In this document: positions 17,468 through 26,012 of the stretch, piece by piece
Position numbering within the stretch: the first letter of the stretch is position 1
How the letters are laid out: every line of letters starts with the position of its first letter
Origin: G963556115 sp963675945
GTDB lineage: Bacteria; Planctomycetota; SZUA-567
NCBI GenBank assembly: GCA_963675945.1
Contig: OY780932.1
Coordinates: 248,001-312,000 of the forward strand
DNA: 64,000 nucleotides
Direction: 5' to 3'
The notes under the pieces: generated by a model
What the model was told of the DNA's origin: nothing
Database searches by the model: none
The model's input: only the letters and a program-made list of their open reading frames with translations
Position numbers and translations under genes: made by a program

Positions 17468-18808
17468 TTATGCATGTGCTATTGCGATCATTAGGGCTTC
17501 AGAAATTGTCGGATGGGGGAAGATAGTGGTCTTGATAGTATCAACCGTCATCTCATTCTCTACCATCATTACCGCGCTGTGAATAATCTCACCGCATGGC
17601 CCACCGATCATGTGTACACCGAGTACCTGACCATACTCCTCGCCGATAAGCACCTTGACCTGACCCTGCTGCTCTGGGTAATCTACACTAAATCTGCCGG
17701 CAACTGCCATCGGTACTGAAGATTTCTTGTAGGCGATACCCTTCTCCTTGAGCTTCTCCTCGGTATAACCGACTCCGGCAACCTCTGGCGCAGTATAGAC
17801 CACACCCGGAACAGCAGTATAACGCATATCGTCTTCAATTCCGAACATATTATTAATAGCCACAATACCTTCACGGGTAGCGGCGTGTGCCAAGAGGCAA
17901 CGCCCGGTTACATCACCACAAGCCCATATACCGTCAACATTGGTCTTGCCGATACGATCACACTTTACCCCCCTGCGGTCGTAGACTATACCAGCCTCAT
18001 CCAGTCCGAGTCCTGCAAGTACAGGTACTCTACCGGTCGACATGAGAATTTTCTCACCGCTCACACTCTGCTCATTACCCTCTTTATCGGTATAAGTTAC
18101 AGTATCTCCGGCTATATTTTTTACCATTGAGTTCATGGCAAACTTTACCCCTTGCTTCTGCATTTCCTGCATAAGCTTCTTGGCCATCTCGCCGTCGATT
18201 GCTCCGCCGATAGTCGGCAGCATCTCAATAACTGTCACCTTTGCGCCGACAGTATTGAAGAAAGAAGCAAATTCCAGACCGATAACCCCGCCACCAATAA
18301 CCACTAGTGAAGCCGGAATAGTATCGAGCTGCAGAATCCCGGTACTGTCGATGACATTTGCCGAATCCGCCCCTGGGATAGGCGGTGTAGCCGGTTTACT
18401 ACCGGTTGCCAGCATGATATTTGTCGCTTCATACTCTTTGCCAGCGGCCTCAACCTTACCCTTACCCAGAATCTTGGCTTCAGCCTTGATCACTTCCACC
18501 TTGGCGCGCTTGAGCATTCCTTCCACCCCTGAGCGCAGATTCTCAATAATCTTGCTTCTGCGTGCCGCCAGCGCCTTCATATCAAATTCAAGCTTATCAG
18601 CGGTAATTCCGAGTTCTGCCCCAGTCTTGGCCTCATGATAAAGGTGAGCACTCTTGAGCATAGTCTTGGTTGGAATACACCCGGTATTGAGACAGGTTCC
18701 ACCAATATTATCCTTTTCAAAAAGCGCGACACTCTTACCCATACTACCTGCATGTATGGCTGCTTCGTAGCCACCAGGTCCAGAACCAATAATAATTAGA
18801 TCGTACAT
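17468..18808 (-). CDS. lpdA: Dihydrolipoyl dehydrogenase (E3)
   Basis: The FAD-dependent disulfide oxidoreductase re-oxidises the lipoyl group of E2 with NAD+. N-terminal FAD motif IIGSGPGGYEAAIHAG, redox disulfide in GGTCLNTGCIPTK (Cys39, Cys44), NAD-binding VVIGGGVIGLEFASFF, second FAD segment IWACGDVTG, and the C-terminal catalytic dyad in HPTISEAL (His432, Glu437) are all present. The length, 446 aa, is typical. It lies 56 bp after E2 and 25 bp before E1, forming a dedicated complex operon. Confidence 0.95.
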   Translation of the reverse strand: MYDLIIIGSGPGGYEAAIHAGSMGKSVALFEKDNIGGTCLNTGCIPTKTMLKSAHLYHEAKTGAELGITADKLEFDMKALAARRSKIIENLRSGVEGMLKRAKVEVIKAEAKILGKGKVEAAGKEYEATNIMLATGSKPATPPIPGADSANVIDSTGILQLDTIPASLVVIGGGVIGLEFASFFNTVGAKVTVIEMLPTIGGAIDGEMAKKLMQEMQKQGVKFAMNSMVKNIAGDTVTYTDKEGNEQSVSGEKILMSTGRVPVLAGLGLDEAGIVYDRRGVKCDRIGKTNVDGIWACGDVTGRCLLAHAATREGIVAINNMFGIEDDMRYTAVPGVVYTAPEVAGVGYTEEKLKEKGIAYKKSSVPMAVAGRFSVDYPEQQGQVKVLIGEEYGQVLGVHMIGGPCGEIIHSAVMMVENEMTVDTIKTTIFPHPTISEALMIAIAHA

Positions 18809-18864
18809 GAGTTCTCCTATTTATCTCTATAAATCCATCATTTATTAATTAATACGCTACCAGT

Positions 18865-20184
18865 TTAGCACTCTATGCCTGCAAGTTTATCGATACTCTC
18901 AATATTTTCCTTTACTTTCGCGAGGAACTTGGCTCCAGGCGCACCATCGATAACCTGGTGGTCGATAGTCAGCGAGAGGCCGATAAAGTCCTTATAGACT
19001 ACCGCACCACCCTCACGTACCGGCCTGAGAACCGGAGCACAGACACCGAGTATACCTACCTGTGGAGCATTGAGTACCGGCGTAAAGCTCTCAATACCGA
19101 ACGCTCCAAGATTTGATACTGTAAATGATCCACCTTCAAGATAATCAGGATTGATAGAACCGTCGATAGCCGCGTAGGCTCTAGTCTTTACTACCCGTGA
19201 GAGTTCAGCCAGGGTAAGCGTTTCCGCTTCCGCAATCACCGGTACAAGCAGACCCTTATCCGTATCGCAGGCAAAGGCAATATTCACCGCATCCGCCTTA
19301 TAAACCTTGCCCCCGACATACTCAACATTCATCTGTGGAAACTCTTCCAGAGCCTTGACCACCGCAAACATTATCATATCACCGATAGTAATATTCACCT
19401 GATTTGCACTACCTGCGCCTTCTTTGATCTTGGCTCTACACTTCAGGAGCATTGTCGCTTCAGCACTACCGTTCAAGGTAAGCTGCGCATGGTTCTTGAG
19501 CGAATCAGACATACGGCTGGCAATAACCTTGCGGACATTACTCTGCGCCACGCCCTTACGCAGATCAGAACTGCGGATAGTGCTGCCCTTGGCTGCAGAC
19601 TTGACCTCCCAGCCATCAGCGAGCATCTTGCGTGCGACAGCGGTCTGGCGTGGCAAAGCGTAACGCTTGGCGATTACATCCTTCTCCACGACTCTGCCGT
19701 TGATACCGCTACCCGTAATTGAGTCGGCATCGATATTGAATCTCTTTGCATATTTTTTAGCTCTTGGCGATACACCACCAGGAATCTCCACACTGGCTGC
19801 TGTCGGAGTAGCAGTTTCAACTACCTGCTGCGCCGCACCTTGAGCGGCAGGAGCAGTACCTGCTGCTGCCGGAGCCGCAGCAGTTGCCGCAGGCGCTGCC
19901 GCTGCACTCGCTTCAATCTTTGGACGGAACTCTTCAATATCCTCTCCGTCCTCACCAATTACGGCTATATTAACCAGTACTGGTGCAAGTTCACCTTCTT
20001 TGAAAAAATGTCCAATTACTTTACCTGTAGCCGGAGCTTCAACCACGAATGAGGCCTTATCGGTCTCAATCTCGGCAATAACCTCACCTTCATTGATCTG
20101 CTCACCAACCTGCTTATTCCAGGCAACAATAATACACTCTTCAACACTATTGCCCTGTTTGGGCATTAACACCGGGGTTGCCAT
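18865..20184 (-). CDS. Dihydrolipoamide acyltransferase E2 component
   Basis: Domain order: lipoyl domain (1-80) with modified Lys43 in EIETDKASF; Ala/Pro-rich flexible linker (about 92-128); peripheral-subunit-binding domain (about 138-172: VSPRAKKYAKRFNID, GSGINGRVVEKDV); catalytic acyltransferase core (about 215-439) ending with the active-site motif HQVIDG (His409, Asp413). A single lipoyl domain and 439 aa make it a compact E2. It transfers the acyl group from E1 to CoA. It starts 10 bp after the SorE-like gene, so translation is closely linked. Acyl specificity cannot be read from the sequence by eye. Confidence 0.93.
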   Translation of the reverse strand: MATPVLMPKQGNSVEECIIVAWNKQVGEQINEGEVIAEIETDKASFVVEAPATGKVIGHFFKEGELAPVLVNIAVIGEDGEDIEEFRPKIEASAAAAPAATAAAPAAAGTAPAAQGAAQQVVETATPTAASVEIPGGVSPRAKKYAKRFNIDADSITGSGINGRVVEKDVIAKRYALPRQTAVARKMLADGWEVKSAAKGSTIRSSDLRKGVAQSNVRKVIASRMSDSLKNHAQLTLNGSAEATMLLKCRAKIKEGAGSANQVNITIGDMIMFAVVKALEEFPQMNVEYVGGKVYKADAVNIAFACDTDKGLLVPVIAEAETLTLAELSRVVKTRAYAAIDGSINPDYLEGGSFTVSNLGAFGIESFTPVLNAPQVGILGVCAPVLRPVREGGAVVYKDFIGLSLTIDHQVIDGAPGAKFLAKVKENIESIDKLAGIEC

Positions 20185-20194
20185 ATTTTCACCT

Positions 20195-21448
20195 CTATTT
20201 AAAATTCTCTAATAGATAAGACTCAGCCTCTATACTCCAAAGCATATTATTCTTCTCACAGATATCTGCAAGAACACCAAAACGTAAATCCTCTGCCTCC
20301 TTACTCCTGAAGTCAGTAATAGCGGTCATCGGCATACTTACTTCGGTATATGCCAGCTTCTTACCCCCAGGAATCTTCGGCAGATTGAGTGTAGTCTCAA
20401 TTACGCTGTCAAGCCCACCGACATGGGTAATCATCGCCACCGGATTGATTCTACCCTTACTCATCAACTCAAGGCTCTCACGCATATCATCGGTATTGCC
20501 ACCGCTGGTTCCCACAACTTTGGTAAAGTTGTAGTGAACATTATAGAAATTAAACTCTGCCTTGAACTCTGGATCAGTAGGGCCGGCAAAGAAGTTCAGA
20601 CAGCCGTCACGCCCAAGAATAGCATCCGCCTGTTCGACAACCGGACGTACCGGTGCAAAGACAAAGACATCATCAAAACCGGTACCGCCAGTAAGTTCCT
20701 TCAGCTTCTCTACCGGCTGATCGCACTTGGTATTGACGTAGATCAACTCCACGCCGTTATCCTTCGCATCTTCAACCGTAAAGATACTTGCCGCCCGTGC
20801 CAGACGCGCATCATCAATATCGGTAACGACGAGTAGCCCTGGTTTGCGGTCGCAGTGCAGAGCATAATCAATCGCACCGAGTCCCATCGGCCCGACCCCG
20901 GCCAGAATTGCACACTTGCCGCCCTCAACAATCCCCATATCATGAATATAGGTACCGGTCTGGATATGGAAATTAGCATGAAATGCCCCGACGATACAGC
21001 TCTGAGGTTCAGAGAGACTTGCCGGGAAATATCCTTCGCCGTCATAATGGAGCAGACAGTTATGCTCCATGACATCACGGTGAATAATCACATAGGTTGC
21101 GTCACCGCCGATATACTGGAAAGAGTACCCTGGAGCATGGAGTTTATCCTTATAGGGAATAGCCGGCTGAATTGAGAACTTCTGCCCTGCCTTCCACTCA
21201 CTCTCCCACTTCTTCCCCACCTCCACAATTTCACCACAGAATTCATGTCCGATCATAACCGGATTTACCGCACAGTCATCAGGCACACGTTTATGCCCAG
21301 CACCCTGCTTTGCCGCTTTGTATGAGGACATACAGATACTATCCGATACTACCTTGGCCAGAATTTCATCGTCTTGAATCGGAGGCAACTCAAACTCCTC
21401 AAGTCTCAAATCATTCTCACCGTACAGCCTTACCGCTTTTGTCTTCAT
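20195..21448 (-). CDS. Zinc-containing alcohol dehydrogenase family protein, L-sorbose-1-phosphate reductase (SorE)-like
   Basis: The 417-aa medium-chain dehydrogenase has MIGHEFCGEIVEVGKKW (catalytic His and Glu of the zinc site) and a Rossmann segment ILAGVGPMGLGAIDYAL. The stretch ICMSSYKAAKQGAGHKRVPD places Cys and the characteristic SorE insertion near residue 40. The length exceeds that of typical sorbitol dehydrogenases and agrees with SorE-type enzymes, which interconvert ketose-1-phosphate and hexitol phosphate. It sits between a DeoR regulator and the E2 gene in a seven-gene operon, together with an SrlD-like dehydrogenase. Two successive oxidations of a phosphorylated polyol are therefore suggested. 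The substrate is unproven. Confidence 0.72.
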   Translation of the reverse strand: MKTKAVRLYGENDLRLEEFELPPIQDDEILAKVVSDSICMSSYKAAKQGAGHKRVPDDCAVNPVMIGHEFCGEIVEVGKKWESEWKAGQKFSIQPAIPYKDKLHAPGYSFQYIGGDATYVIIHRDVMEHNCLLHYDGEGYFPASLSEPQSCIVGAFHANFHIQTGTYIHDMGIVEGGKCAILAGVGPMGLGAIDYALHCDRKPGLLVVTDIDDARLARAASIFTVEDAKDNGVELIYVNTKCDQPVEKLKELTGGTGFDDVFVFAPVRPVVEQADAILGRDGCLNFFAGPTDPEFKAEFNFYNVHYNFTKVVGTSGGNTDDMRESLELMSKGRINPVAMITHVGGLDSVIETTLNLPKIPGGKKLAYTEVSMPMTAITDFRSKEAEDLRFGVLADICEKNNMLWSIEAESYLLENFK

Positions 21449-21469
21449 AATTACCTCCTGAACAATATA

Positions 21470-22282
21470 TTAATTTTTGACTTCGACAGCCTCAATTTTA
21501 ATTCCTAATTCCTGAGAGTACGCCTCTCTTGCTTCCTCGGTAAGCCCAGTATCGGTTATACAGAGATCAAACTTATCAAGGTTATTCGTACTGACAAAAG
21601 AAGTTTTACCAAATTTGGTATGATCCGCCAACAAATATACATGGCTCGCCGCTTCAACTGCCAACTCCTTGGTAAAGGCTTCCGACGGATCAGTAGTCGT
21701 CAAACCCTTGGAGGTAATCCCGATAGTACCCATAAATGCCTTATCAAGATGCACTCCGTCGATCAGCGGTTTGGTTAAGGCACCGACCATGGTTCTACTC
21801 TTGAGGCGCAAATCACCGCCGGTAAGAATAACTCTAGGGCCTTCGCTATTGGACAATTCCACAGCCGCAGTCAGCGAATTGGTCACCACAATCAGGGACT
21901 TATCATGCTTTATCAGCTTGGCAAGTTCGAGAATAGTACTTCCACCGTCGAGATAAATCGCATCTTCCTTCTCAATGAAGGTCGCCGCATGTTCAGCGAT
22001 CCTCTTCTTCTCCGCCAGCAGAGTCTCGACCTTCTCATCAAAGTTCATCTCGGTACCGGCCTGGGCATTCCCCGTCACCAGTACCGCACCGCCATGAACC
22101 CGCCGCAAATAGCCGTCAACCTCGAGCTTGGTAAGATCACGCCTGATAGTTGCCGCAGACGCCGAGAGTTCTACACAGAGTTCCTCTACCTTGACCATAC
22201 CCTCACTTTTAAGAATCCGCAGAATACTCCGTTGACGCTGTGGAGCTAGCTCTTTAGACTTCATACCATCTTGTTCAGCCAT
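21470..22282 (-). CDS. DeoR-family transcriptional regulator
   Basis: The 270-aa protein has the N-terminal DeoR helix-turn-helix (about 16-70: QRSILRILKSEGMVKVEELC, SASAATIRRDLTKLE, GYLRRVHGGA) and the C-terminal sugar-phosphate sensor domain (about 90-250: DGGSTILELAKLI, VVTNSLTAAVEL, ILTGGDLR). Members respond to phosphorylated sugars. The gene is the third of the seven-gene operon it probably controls. Four ACAATCA boxes, three of them extended to ACAATCACAA, lie directly upstream of the operon promoter (24587-24633), the kind of repeated site that DeoR-type proteins use. Confidence 0.92.
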   Translation of the reverse strand: MAEQDGMKSKELAPQRQRSILRILKSEGMVKVEELCVELSASAATIRRDLTKLEVDGYLRRVHGGAVLVTGNAQAGTEMNFDEKVETLLAEKKRIAEHAATFIEKEDAIYLDGGSTILELAKLIKHDKSLIVVTNSLTAAVELSNSEGPRVILTGGDLRLKSRTMVGALTKPLIDGVHLDKAFMGTIGITSKGLTTTDPSEAFTKELAVEAASHVYLLADHTKFGKTSFVSTNNLDKFDLCITDTGLTEEAREAYSQELGIKIEAVEVKN

Positions 22283-22340
22283 ACACCCGCCCCTTCCTCA
22301 CAAAGTTCTGCATCACTACCCAAGGTGCAAGCACCGACAC

Positions 22341-23135
22341 CTATTTCATCTCCTGTCCACCGGTAACATTGATACCCTGCCCCGTCATATACGACGCCGC
22401 ATCAGAAGCCATAAAGACCAGCACATTGGCCACATCATCATAGGTACAACCACGCTTCATCGGCACCTGATCGATATAACGTTGACGTACTTCCGCCTCA
22501 GTAATACCGAGTTTCTTAGCATACTGCGCGTAGAGCGAGTTGACCCAGAGCGGACTGTCAAGCATATTACCCGGACAGATACTATTCACGCGCACGCCGA
22601 ATTCCGCCAGATCCAGAGCAATACTCTGAGTAAGACCGATTCCGCCGAACTTACCGGCAGCATACGCTGAATTTTTATAGCTGCCCTTCTTACCGGACTT
22701 GGAGTTGATCTGGATTATCGCGCCCTTGCCTGCTTCTTTCATCACCTTAGCAGCGTGCTTGGCAAAATTAAAGTAACCAATAAGGTTTACCTCGATAACT
22801 TTAGCCCACTTGGCAGCATCGGCAACGGTAATCTCTTCAGCGATAAGAATCGCCGCATTGGCCACTGCAATATCGACCCGGCCAAACTCACTCATTGCCC
22901 GTTGAATCAGATTTTCACACTCTTCTTCTTTGGTGACATCCACCTTTACGCCGATTGCAGTACCGCCAAATTCCGCCATGATCTCTTTGGCCGTATTCTG
23001 CACTACCTCTTCCTGTATATCACCCAGAACAACCTTACAGCCTTCCCGCAGCAGTCTCTCGCAGAGAGCTCTGCCCAGACCTTGCGCCGCACCGGTCACT
23101 ACCGCTACTCTATCATTGATTGAAAATACACTCAT
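22341..23135 (-). CDS. Short-chain dehydrogenase, sorbitol-6-phosphate 2-dehydrogenase (SrlD)-like
   Basis: The 264-aa NAD(P)-dependent SDR has the cofactor motif VTGAAQGLGRAL near the N-terminus, the NAA/NAAI motif, the Ser of QINSKSGKKGS and the catalytic YAAGK. The stretch INSKSGKKGSYKNSAYAAGK followed by FGGIGLTQSIALDLAEFG, and the C-terminus VPMKRGCTYDDVANVLVF with INVTGGQEM, are closely similar to E. coli SrlD. This makes a hexitol- or polyol-phosphate a likely substrate. It is second in the operon, 31 bp after the PHP gene and 58 bp before the DeoR gene. No PTS or other transporter is in the operon. Confidence 0.82.
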   Translation of the reverse strand: MSVFSINDRVAVVTGAAQGLGRALCERLLREGCKVVLGDIQEEVVQNTAKEIMAEFGGTAIGVKVDVTKEEECENLIQRAMSEFGRVDIAVANAAILIAEEITVADAAKWAKVIEVNLIGYFNFAKHAAKVMKEAGKGAIIQINSKSGKKGSYKNSAYAAGKFGGIGLTQSIALDLAEFGVRVNSICPGNMLDSPLWVNSLYAQYAKKLGITEAEVRQRYIDQVPMKRGCTYDDVANVLVFMASDAASYMTGQGINVTGGQEMK

Positions 23136-23166
23136 CGCTCAAAACCTTTCTTTATATATGAAAAAC

Positions 23167-24492
23167 CTATATCCGTACCGTATCCACCACCTTGGCCGAA
23201 TCAGAGAAATCCGCGAGCTGCTGGAGCTTCGCAATATCACCCGCCGGATCTACCGAAGCCCGCCCCAATTCCGCATAGAATTTATTCGCCCTGGCATAGT
23301 CCGTACCAAACACTACCTCCGCCCATGAGCTCATCAATCCTTTTTTAACCGCCCGTTCCAGCAAGGTATGCCCGTAAACCGCATATGCCCCTTCAAGGAA
23401 GTCTCCAATAAACGGCGCAAGTTCGGCAGCAGAGAAATCATCGACAAACGGCTGCCCGAAGCTATTCATCTCGGTACCGACAACAAAGAGCATATCCTTC
23501 TTTCTTCCAGCCTCGACTAACGCCGTAAGCGCCGCAACCTTCTTGGCCTTGAGCTCAGCATCAGCAAAGTTCCAGTTCCTCTCCGGGATAATAGCGATAG
23601 CCCTGATACCCACCGAGACCATATACGCCACCAACTCTTCTGCATCCTGCTCGCCAGCGGAGAAGCCGTCGAGCCAGGCCCAGCAAGGTATCGCCAGCGA
23701 ATCTCGAACCATCTTCACTACCGTACGCAGCGGTGGGAAGGTAGTGCTGTCTGGCGCCACATACCCGACACTGCCGCGTTTCATCAGTTTAGAACGAATA
23801 GTATTTCTGAGTGCATTCGAATCCTCGAGCAGTTTTTCCGCCTCCGGCTCCCCTACGCCCAATCTCTCTGCCCAGTAAGCAGCCAGCGCAACACCCTCAA
23901 AGGTTGCTCGACTCTTCTTCTCCAGAGCCTCAACGATGTGCCGCTCAGTCGCATTTCCAGCCGGGGTAAGCGACTCCACATCCACTGCATAATCAATCAC
24001 CAGCGGTGCCAAGGTACTCTCCAGACGCCCAAGCAATGCAATATTCCGCTCACGCGCCCCCTGACGCATCGCCGCTAAGGTCGCGGCAGCCTCGGTATCG
24101 GCTTCAGGTAGACGCGCAAAACCAACACCCATCGTGTACAACACCCCGCTCTCACCCGGTGAGTTGATCTCCCGGTCTTTATAATCTTCGACAAAAGCTC
24201 GAGTCTCCAACGAAGCAATAGTACGGAGCTTGAGCCGGTCACCCACCTCAAAGACCTCCTCCATCGCATCCAGTACATCAAAATCTACAGTTCCAGCAAC
24301 CTCCAAACCATACTGCTTGGATTTGAGCAAGACCTCAAGTGGGGACAAACCATCAATATTGAATGAATAAAAGGTATGAATATGGGTATTTACCGCTTCC
24401 ACCGCAGGCTTGGCAAACTCTGTCCGCTCCAGAACCCTGGTCAATTCAGCAAAACGGGCTTCTTTATTAAAGTCAGACAATCTTTCACTCAT
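23167..24492 (-). CDS. PHP-domain-like protein of unknown function
   Basis: The 441-aa protein has an N-terminal motif VNTHIHTFYSFNIDGLSPLE that matches the first metal-binding motif of PHP (polymerase and histidinol phosphatase) hydrolases (HxH). Later candidates for metal ligands are the Glu in GTEMNSFGQPF, His in GHTLLERA and Asp in FGTDYARANKFY. A central segment (about 150-260) has no recognised fold. It may be a phosphoesterase or phosphatase acting on the sugar phosphate handled by the operon. The start was set at ATG 24492 (AAGGAGCG upstream); the frame extends one codon to a TTG. It is the first gene of the operon, about 57 nt after the predicted transcription start. Confidence 0.72.
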   Translation of the reverse strand: MSERLSDFNKEARFAELTRVLERTEFAKPAVEAVNTHIHTFYSFNIDGLSPLEVLLKSKQYGLEVAGTVDFDVLDAMEEVFEVGDRLKLRTIASLETRAFVEDYKDREINSPGESGVLYTMGVGFARLPEADTEAAATLAAMRQGARERNIALLGRLESTLAPLVIDYAVDVESLTPAGNATERHIVEALEKKSRATFEGVALAAYWAERLGVGEPEAEKLLEDSNALRNTIRSKLMKRGSVGYVAPDSTTFPPLRTVVKMVRDSLAIPCWAWLDGFSAGEQDAEELVAYMVSVGIRAIAIIPERNWNFADAELKAKKVAALTALVEAGRKKDMLFVVGTEMNSFGQPFVDDFSAAELAPFIGDFLEGAYAVYGHTLLERAVKKGLMSSWAEVVFGTDYARANKFYAELGRASVDPAGDIAKLQQLADFSDSAKVVDTVRI

Positions 24493-24555
24493 CAATCACG
24501 CTCCTTTTCAATAACATGCATCTCAACCCGGATATTCAAACTGCTAACACTATAA

Positions 24556-24584
24556 ATAATACTCTACGAAACACTCTCAGTCAA
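24556..24584 (-). promoter_or_regulatory. Sigma-70-type promoter of the seven-gene operon
   Basis: On the minus strand TTGACT (24584-24579) and TATTAT (24561-24556) are separated by 17 bp. Transcription would begin near 24549, leaving a short leader before ATG 24492. Confidence 0.65.
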
Positions 24585-24586
24585 GC

Positions 24587-24633
24587 ACAATCAAACACAA
24601 ACAATCACAAAATACAATCACAAACAATCACAA
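24587..24633. repeat. Repeated ACAATCA boxes upstream of the -35 (candidate DeoR operator)
   Basis: ACAATCA starts at 24587, 24601, 24614 and 24624; the last three extend to ACAATCACAA. The array abuts the -35 element of the operon promoter. Read on the minus strand the core is TTGTGATTGT. A further inverted repeat, TCAAATA-AACC-TATTTGA (24640-24657), lies just beyond. The DeoR regulator encoded in the operon is the obvious candidate binder; this is inference. Confidence 0.55.
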
Positions 24634-24747
24634 TGCATATCAAATAAACCTATTTGACAATATAAAACCTTAAAAATCATAATATTACAATATCAATCAG
24701 GCATACATATTTTTTAAATATTTCAGTCATTATTTTTCTGTTACTTA

Positions 24748-25731
24748 TCAAGTACCCCGTATTACCAGGTTCTGCCTGACCTTCTGCACCCTCAAAGGCA
24801 ACTCCCCACCCTTCAGCAGCGCCACAATCATTCTTCCTCCATACTCTCCCAACATACTGGTATTGATAGACATAGTAGAAATTTGCGGTATTATCGGCAA
24901 CGAATAATCCAGCGTATCACCCGGAGCTAAAATACGCACGCCCTCTACCCTCCCCCGTGCCTGTAAAGCAGCATAGAGATGGAGAGCCAGATAATCATCA
25001 TAAACAAATACCCCTTGCGGATCTCCAGCCTCCAGTACTCTTGTCACCACCTCTTCCATGCCAGCTGCCAACGGCTCCGGCGCATAATACACTCTCGACT
25101 CGCTTGCGCTACACCCTGATTCGAGCAAGGCCTTCTGAAAACCATATAATCTATCGTCAATAAGGTTGGTCATTACCCCTTTAGCATACCCGACAAAGAC
25201 CACTCTACCGTTTCCCGTCCAGTTTAGAAGCGTCTTTCCCGCCTCATAGGCTCCCTGAAAATCATCCACACAGACAGTACAAAACTTATCCTGCAGTAAA
25301 CTCCGGTTCACTATCACCACCGGTATCCCGCTTACTTCAAGCTCTGAAAAAAGTTCATAACTACTATAGTGTATACTGCATACCGCTCTGGGTGCAATAT
25401 TGCGCAGCTTTGCCGCAATCACCTCTGGCTTGTCCGTAAAAGAAATCGGCAACAGCAGTACCGGTATGGAGTTCGCAGTAAGTTCCTGCTCAAGTCCACA
25501 GATAATTCGGTTCATAAATCCCAGCACATGCTCCCACTCTTTGTCGATCGAATAAAGAACAACTACCGCACCTTGTTGCTCAGAATAGAGCGGACTCTTA
25601 TAGTTCAAGGCTTTTGCCGCTCCTAGCACCCTGGCTCTGACCTGCTCGGATATTCTCCCCTTCCCCGAGAGAACCAGCGACACCGTTGAAATCGAGACCC
25701 CTGCCGCCTCGGCAATACGTTTCATAGACAT
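24748..25731 (-). CDS. LacI-family transcriptional regulator
   Basis: The 327-aa repressor has the LacI helix-turn-helix at its N-terminus (MKRIAEAAGVSISTVSLVLS, then GKGRISEQVRARVLGAAKAL) and a periplasmic-binding-protein-like effector domain from about residue 55. GGAGGT lies before ATG 25731. The promoter is visible on the minus strand: TTGCTT (25810-25805), 17-bp spacer, TATAAT (25787-25782), followed at once by a 22-bp palindrome (25761-25782), so the gene is probably autoregulated. It is divergent from the URO-D family gene at 26013, which is a candidate target. The ligand is unknown. Confidence 0.92.
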   Translation of the reverse strand: MSMKRIAEAAGVSISTVSLVLSGKGRISEQVRARVLGAAKALNYKSPLYSEQQGAVVVLYSIDKEWEHVLGFMNRIICGLEQELTANSIPVLLLPISFTDKPEVIAAKLRNIAPRAVCSIHYSSYELFSELEVSGIPVVIVNRSLLQDKFCTVCVDDFQGAYEAGKTLLNWTGNGRVVFVGYAKGVMTNLIDDRLYGFQKALLESGCSASESRVYYAPEPLAAGMEEVVTRVLEAGDPQGVFVYDDYLALHLYAALQARGRVEGVRILAPGDTLDYSLPIIPQISTMSINTSMLGEYGGRMIVALLKGGELPLRVQKVRQNLVIRGT

Positions 25732-25760
25732 AATTTGACCTCCAATATTAGTTCAATAAC

Positions 25761-25782
25761 TTTGATAAACTATTTTATCAAA
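25761..25782. promoter_or_regulatory. Palindromic operator at the LacI-type gene promoter
   Basis: TTTGATAA (25761-25768) and TTATCAAA (25775-25782) form perfect 8-bp arms around 6 bp. The palindrome begins at the -10 element of the LacI gene and covers the transcription start. Auto-repression is the simplest reading. Confidence 0.6.
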
Positions 25783-25810
25783 TTATACCCCAATCTAAGT
25801 TAAAAAGCAA
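25782..25810 (-). promoter_or_regulatory. Promoter of the LacI-type regulator gene
   Basis: Minus strand TTGCTT (25810-25805) and TATAAT (25787-25782) with a 17-bp spacer. Confidence 0.55.
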
Positions 25811-25947
25811 ATAACATACTAAAAAAACCCCCATAATGAAATTACCAAATTTAATCAAAACAACCACAACATATTAGTATAAAAGATATAAACACTATAA
25901 TAACAAATAAAGTGCAGTTGATTCAAACAGCAAATTTAATAAATAAT

Positions 25948-25976
25948 TTGACTAAATACAAATAAAGTGATAGATT
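25948..25976 (+). promoter_or_regulatory. Promoter of the URO-D family gene
   Basis: TTGACT (25948-25953) and TAGATT (25971-25976) are spaced by 17 bp, about 37 bp before the ATG at 26013. The ribosome site GAAAGGAAAT follows. Confidence 0.45.
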
Positions 25977-26012
25977 ATTTTATAGAACAGCACGAGAGAG
26001 AAAGGAAATAAT

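Noticed and set aside
24581..24660. Possible CRISPR-like array from the repeated ACAATCACAA units
   Set aside because: Units are only 7-10 bp with spacing of 10-14 bp and no unique spacers; they fit an operator array at a promoter.
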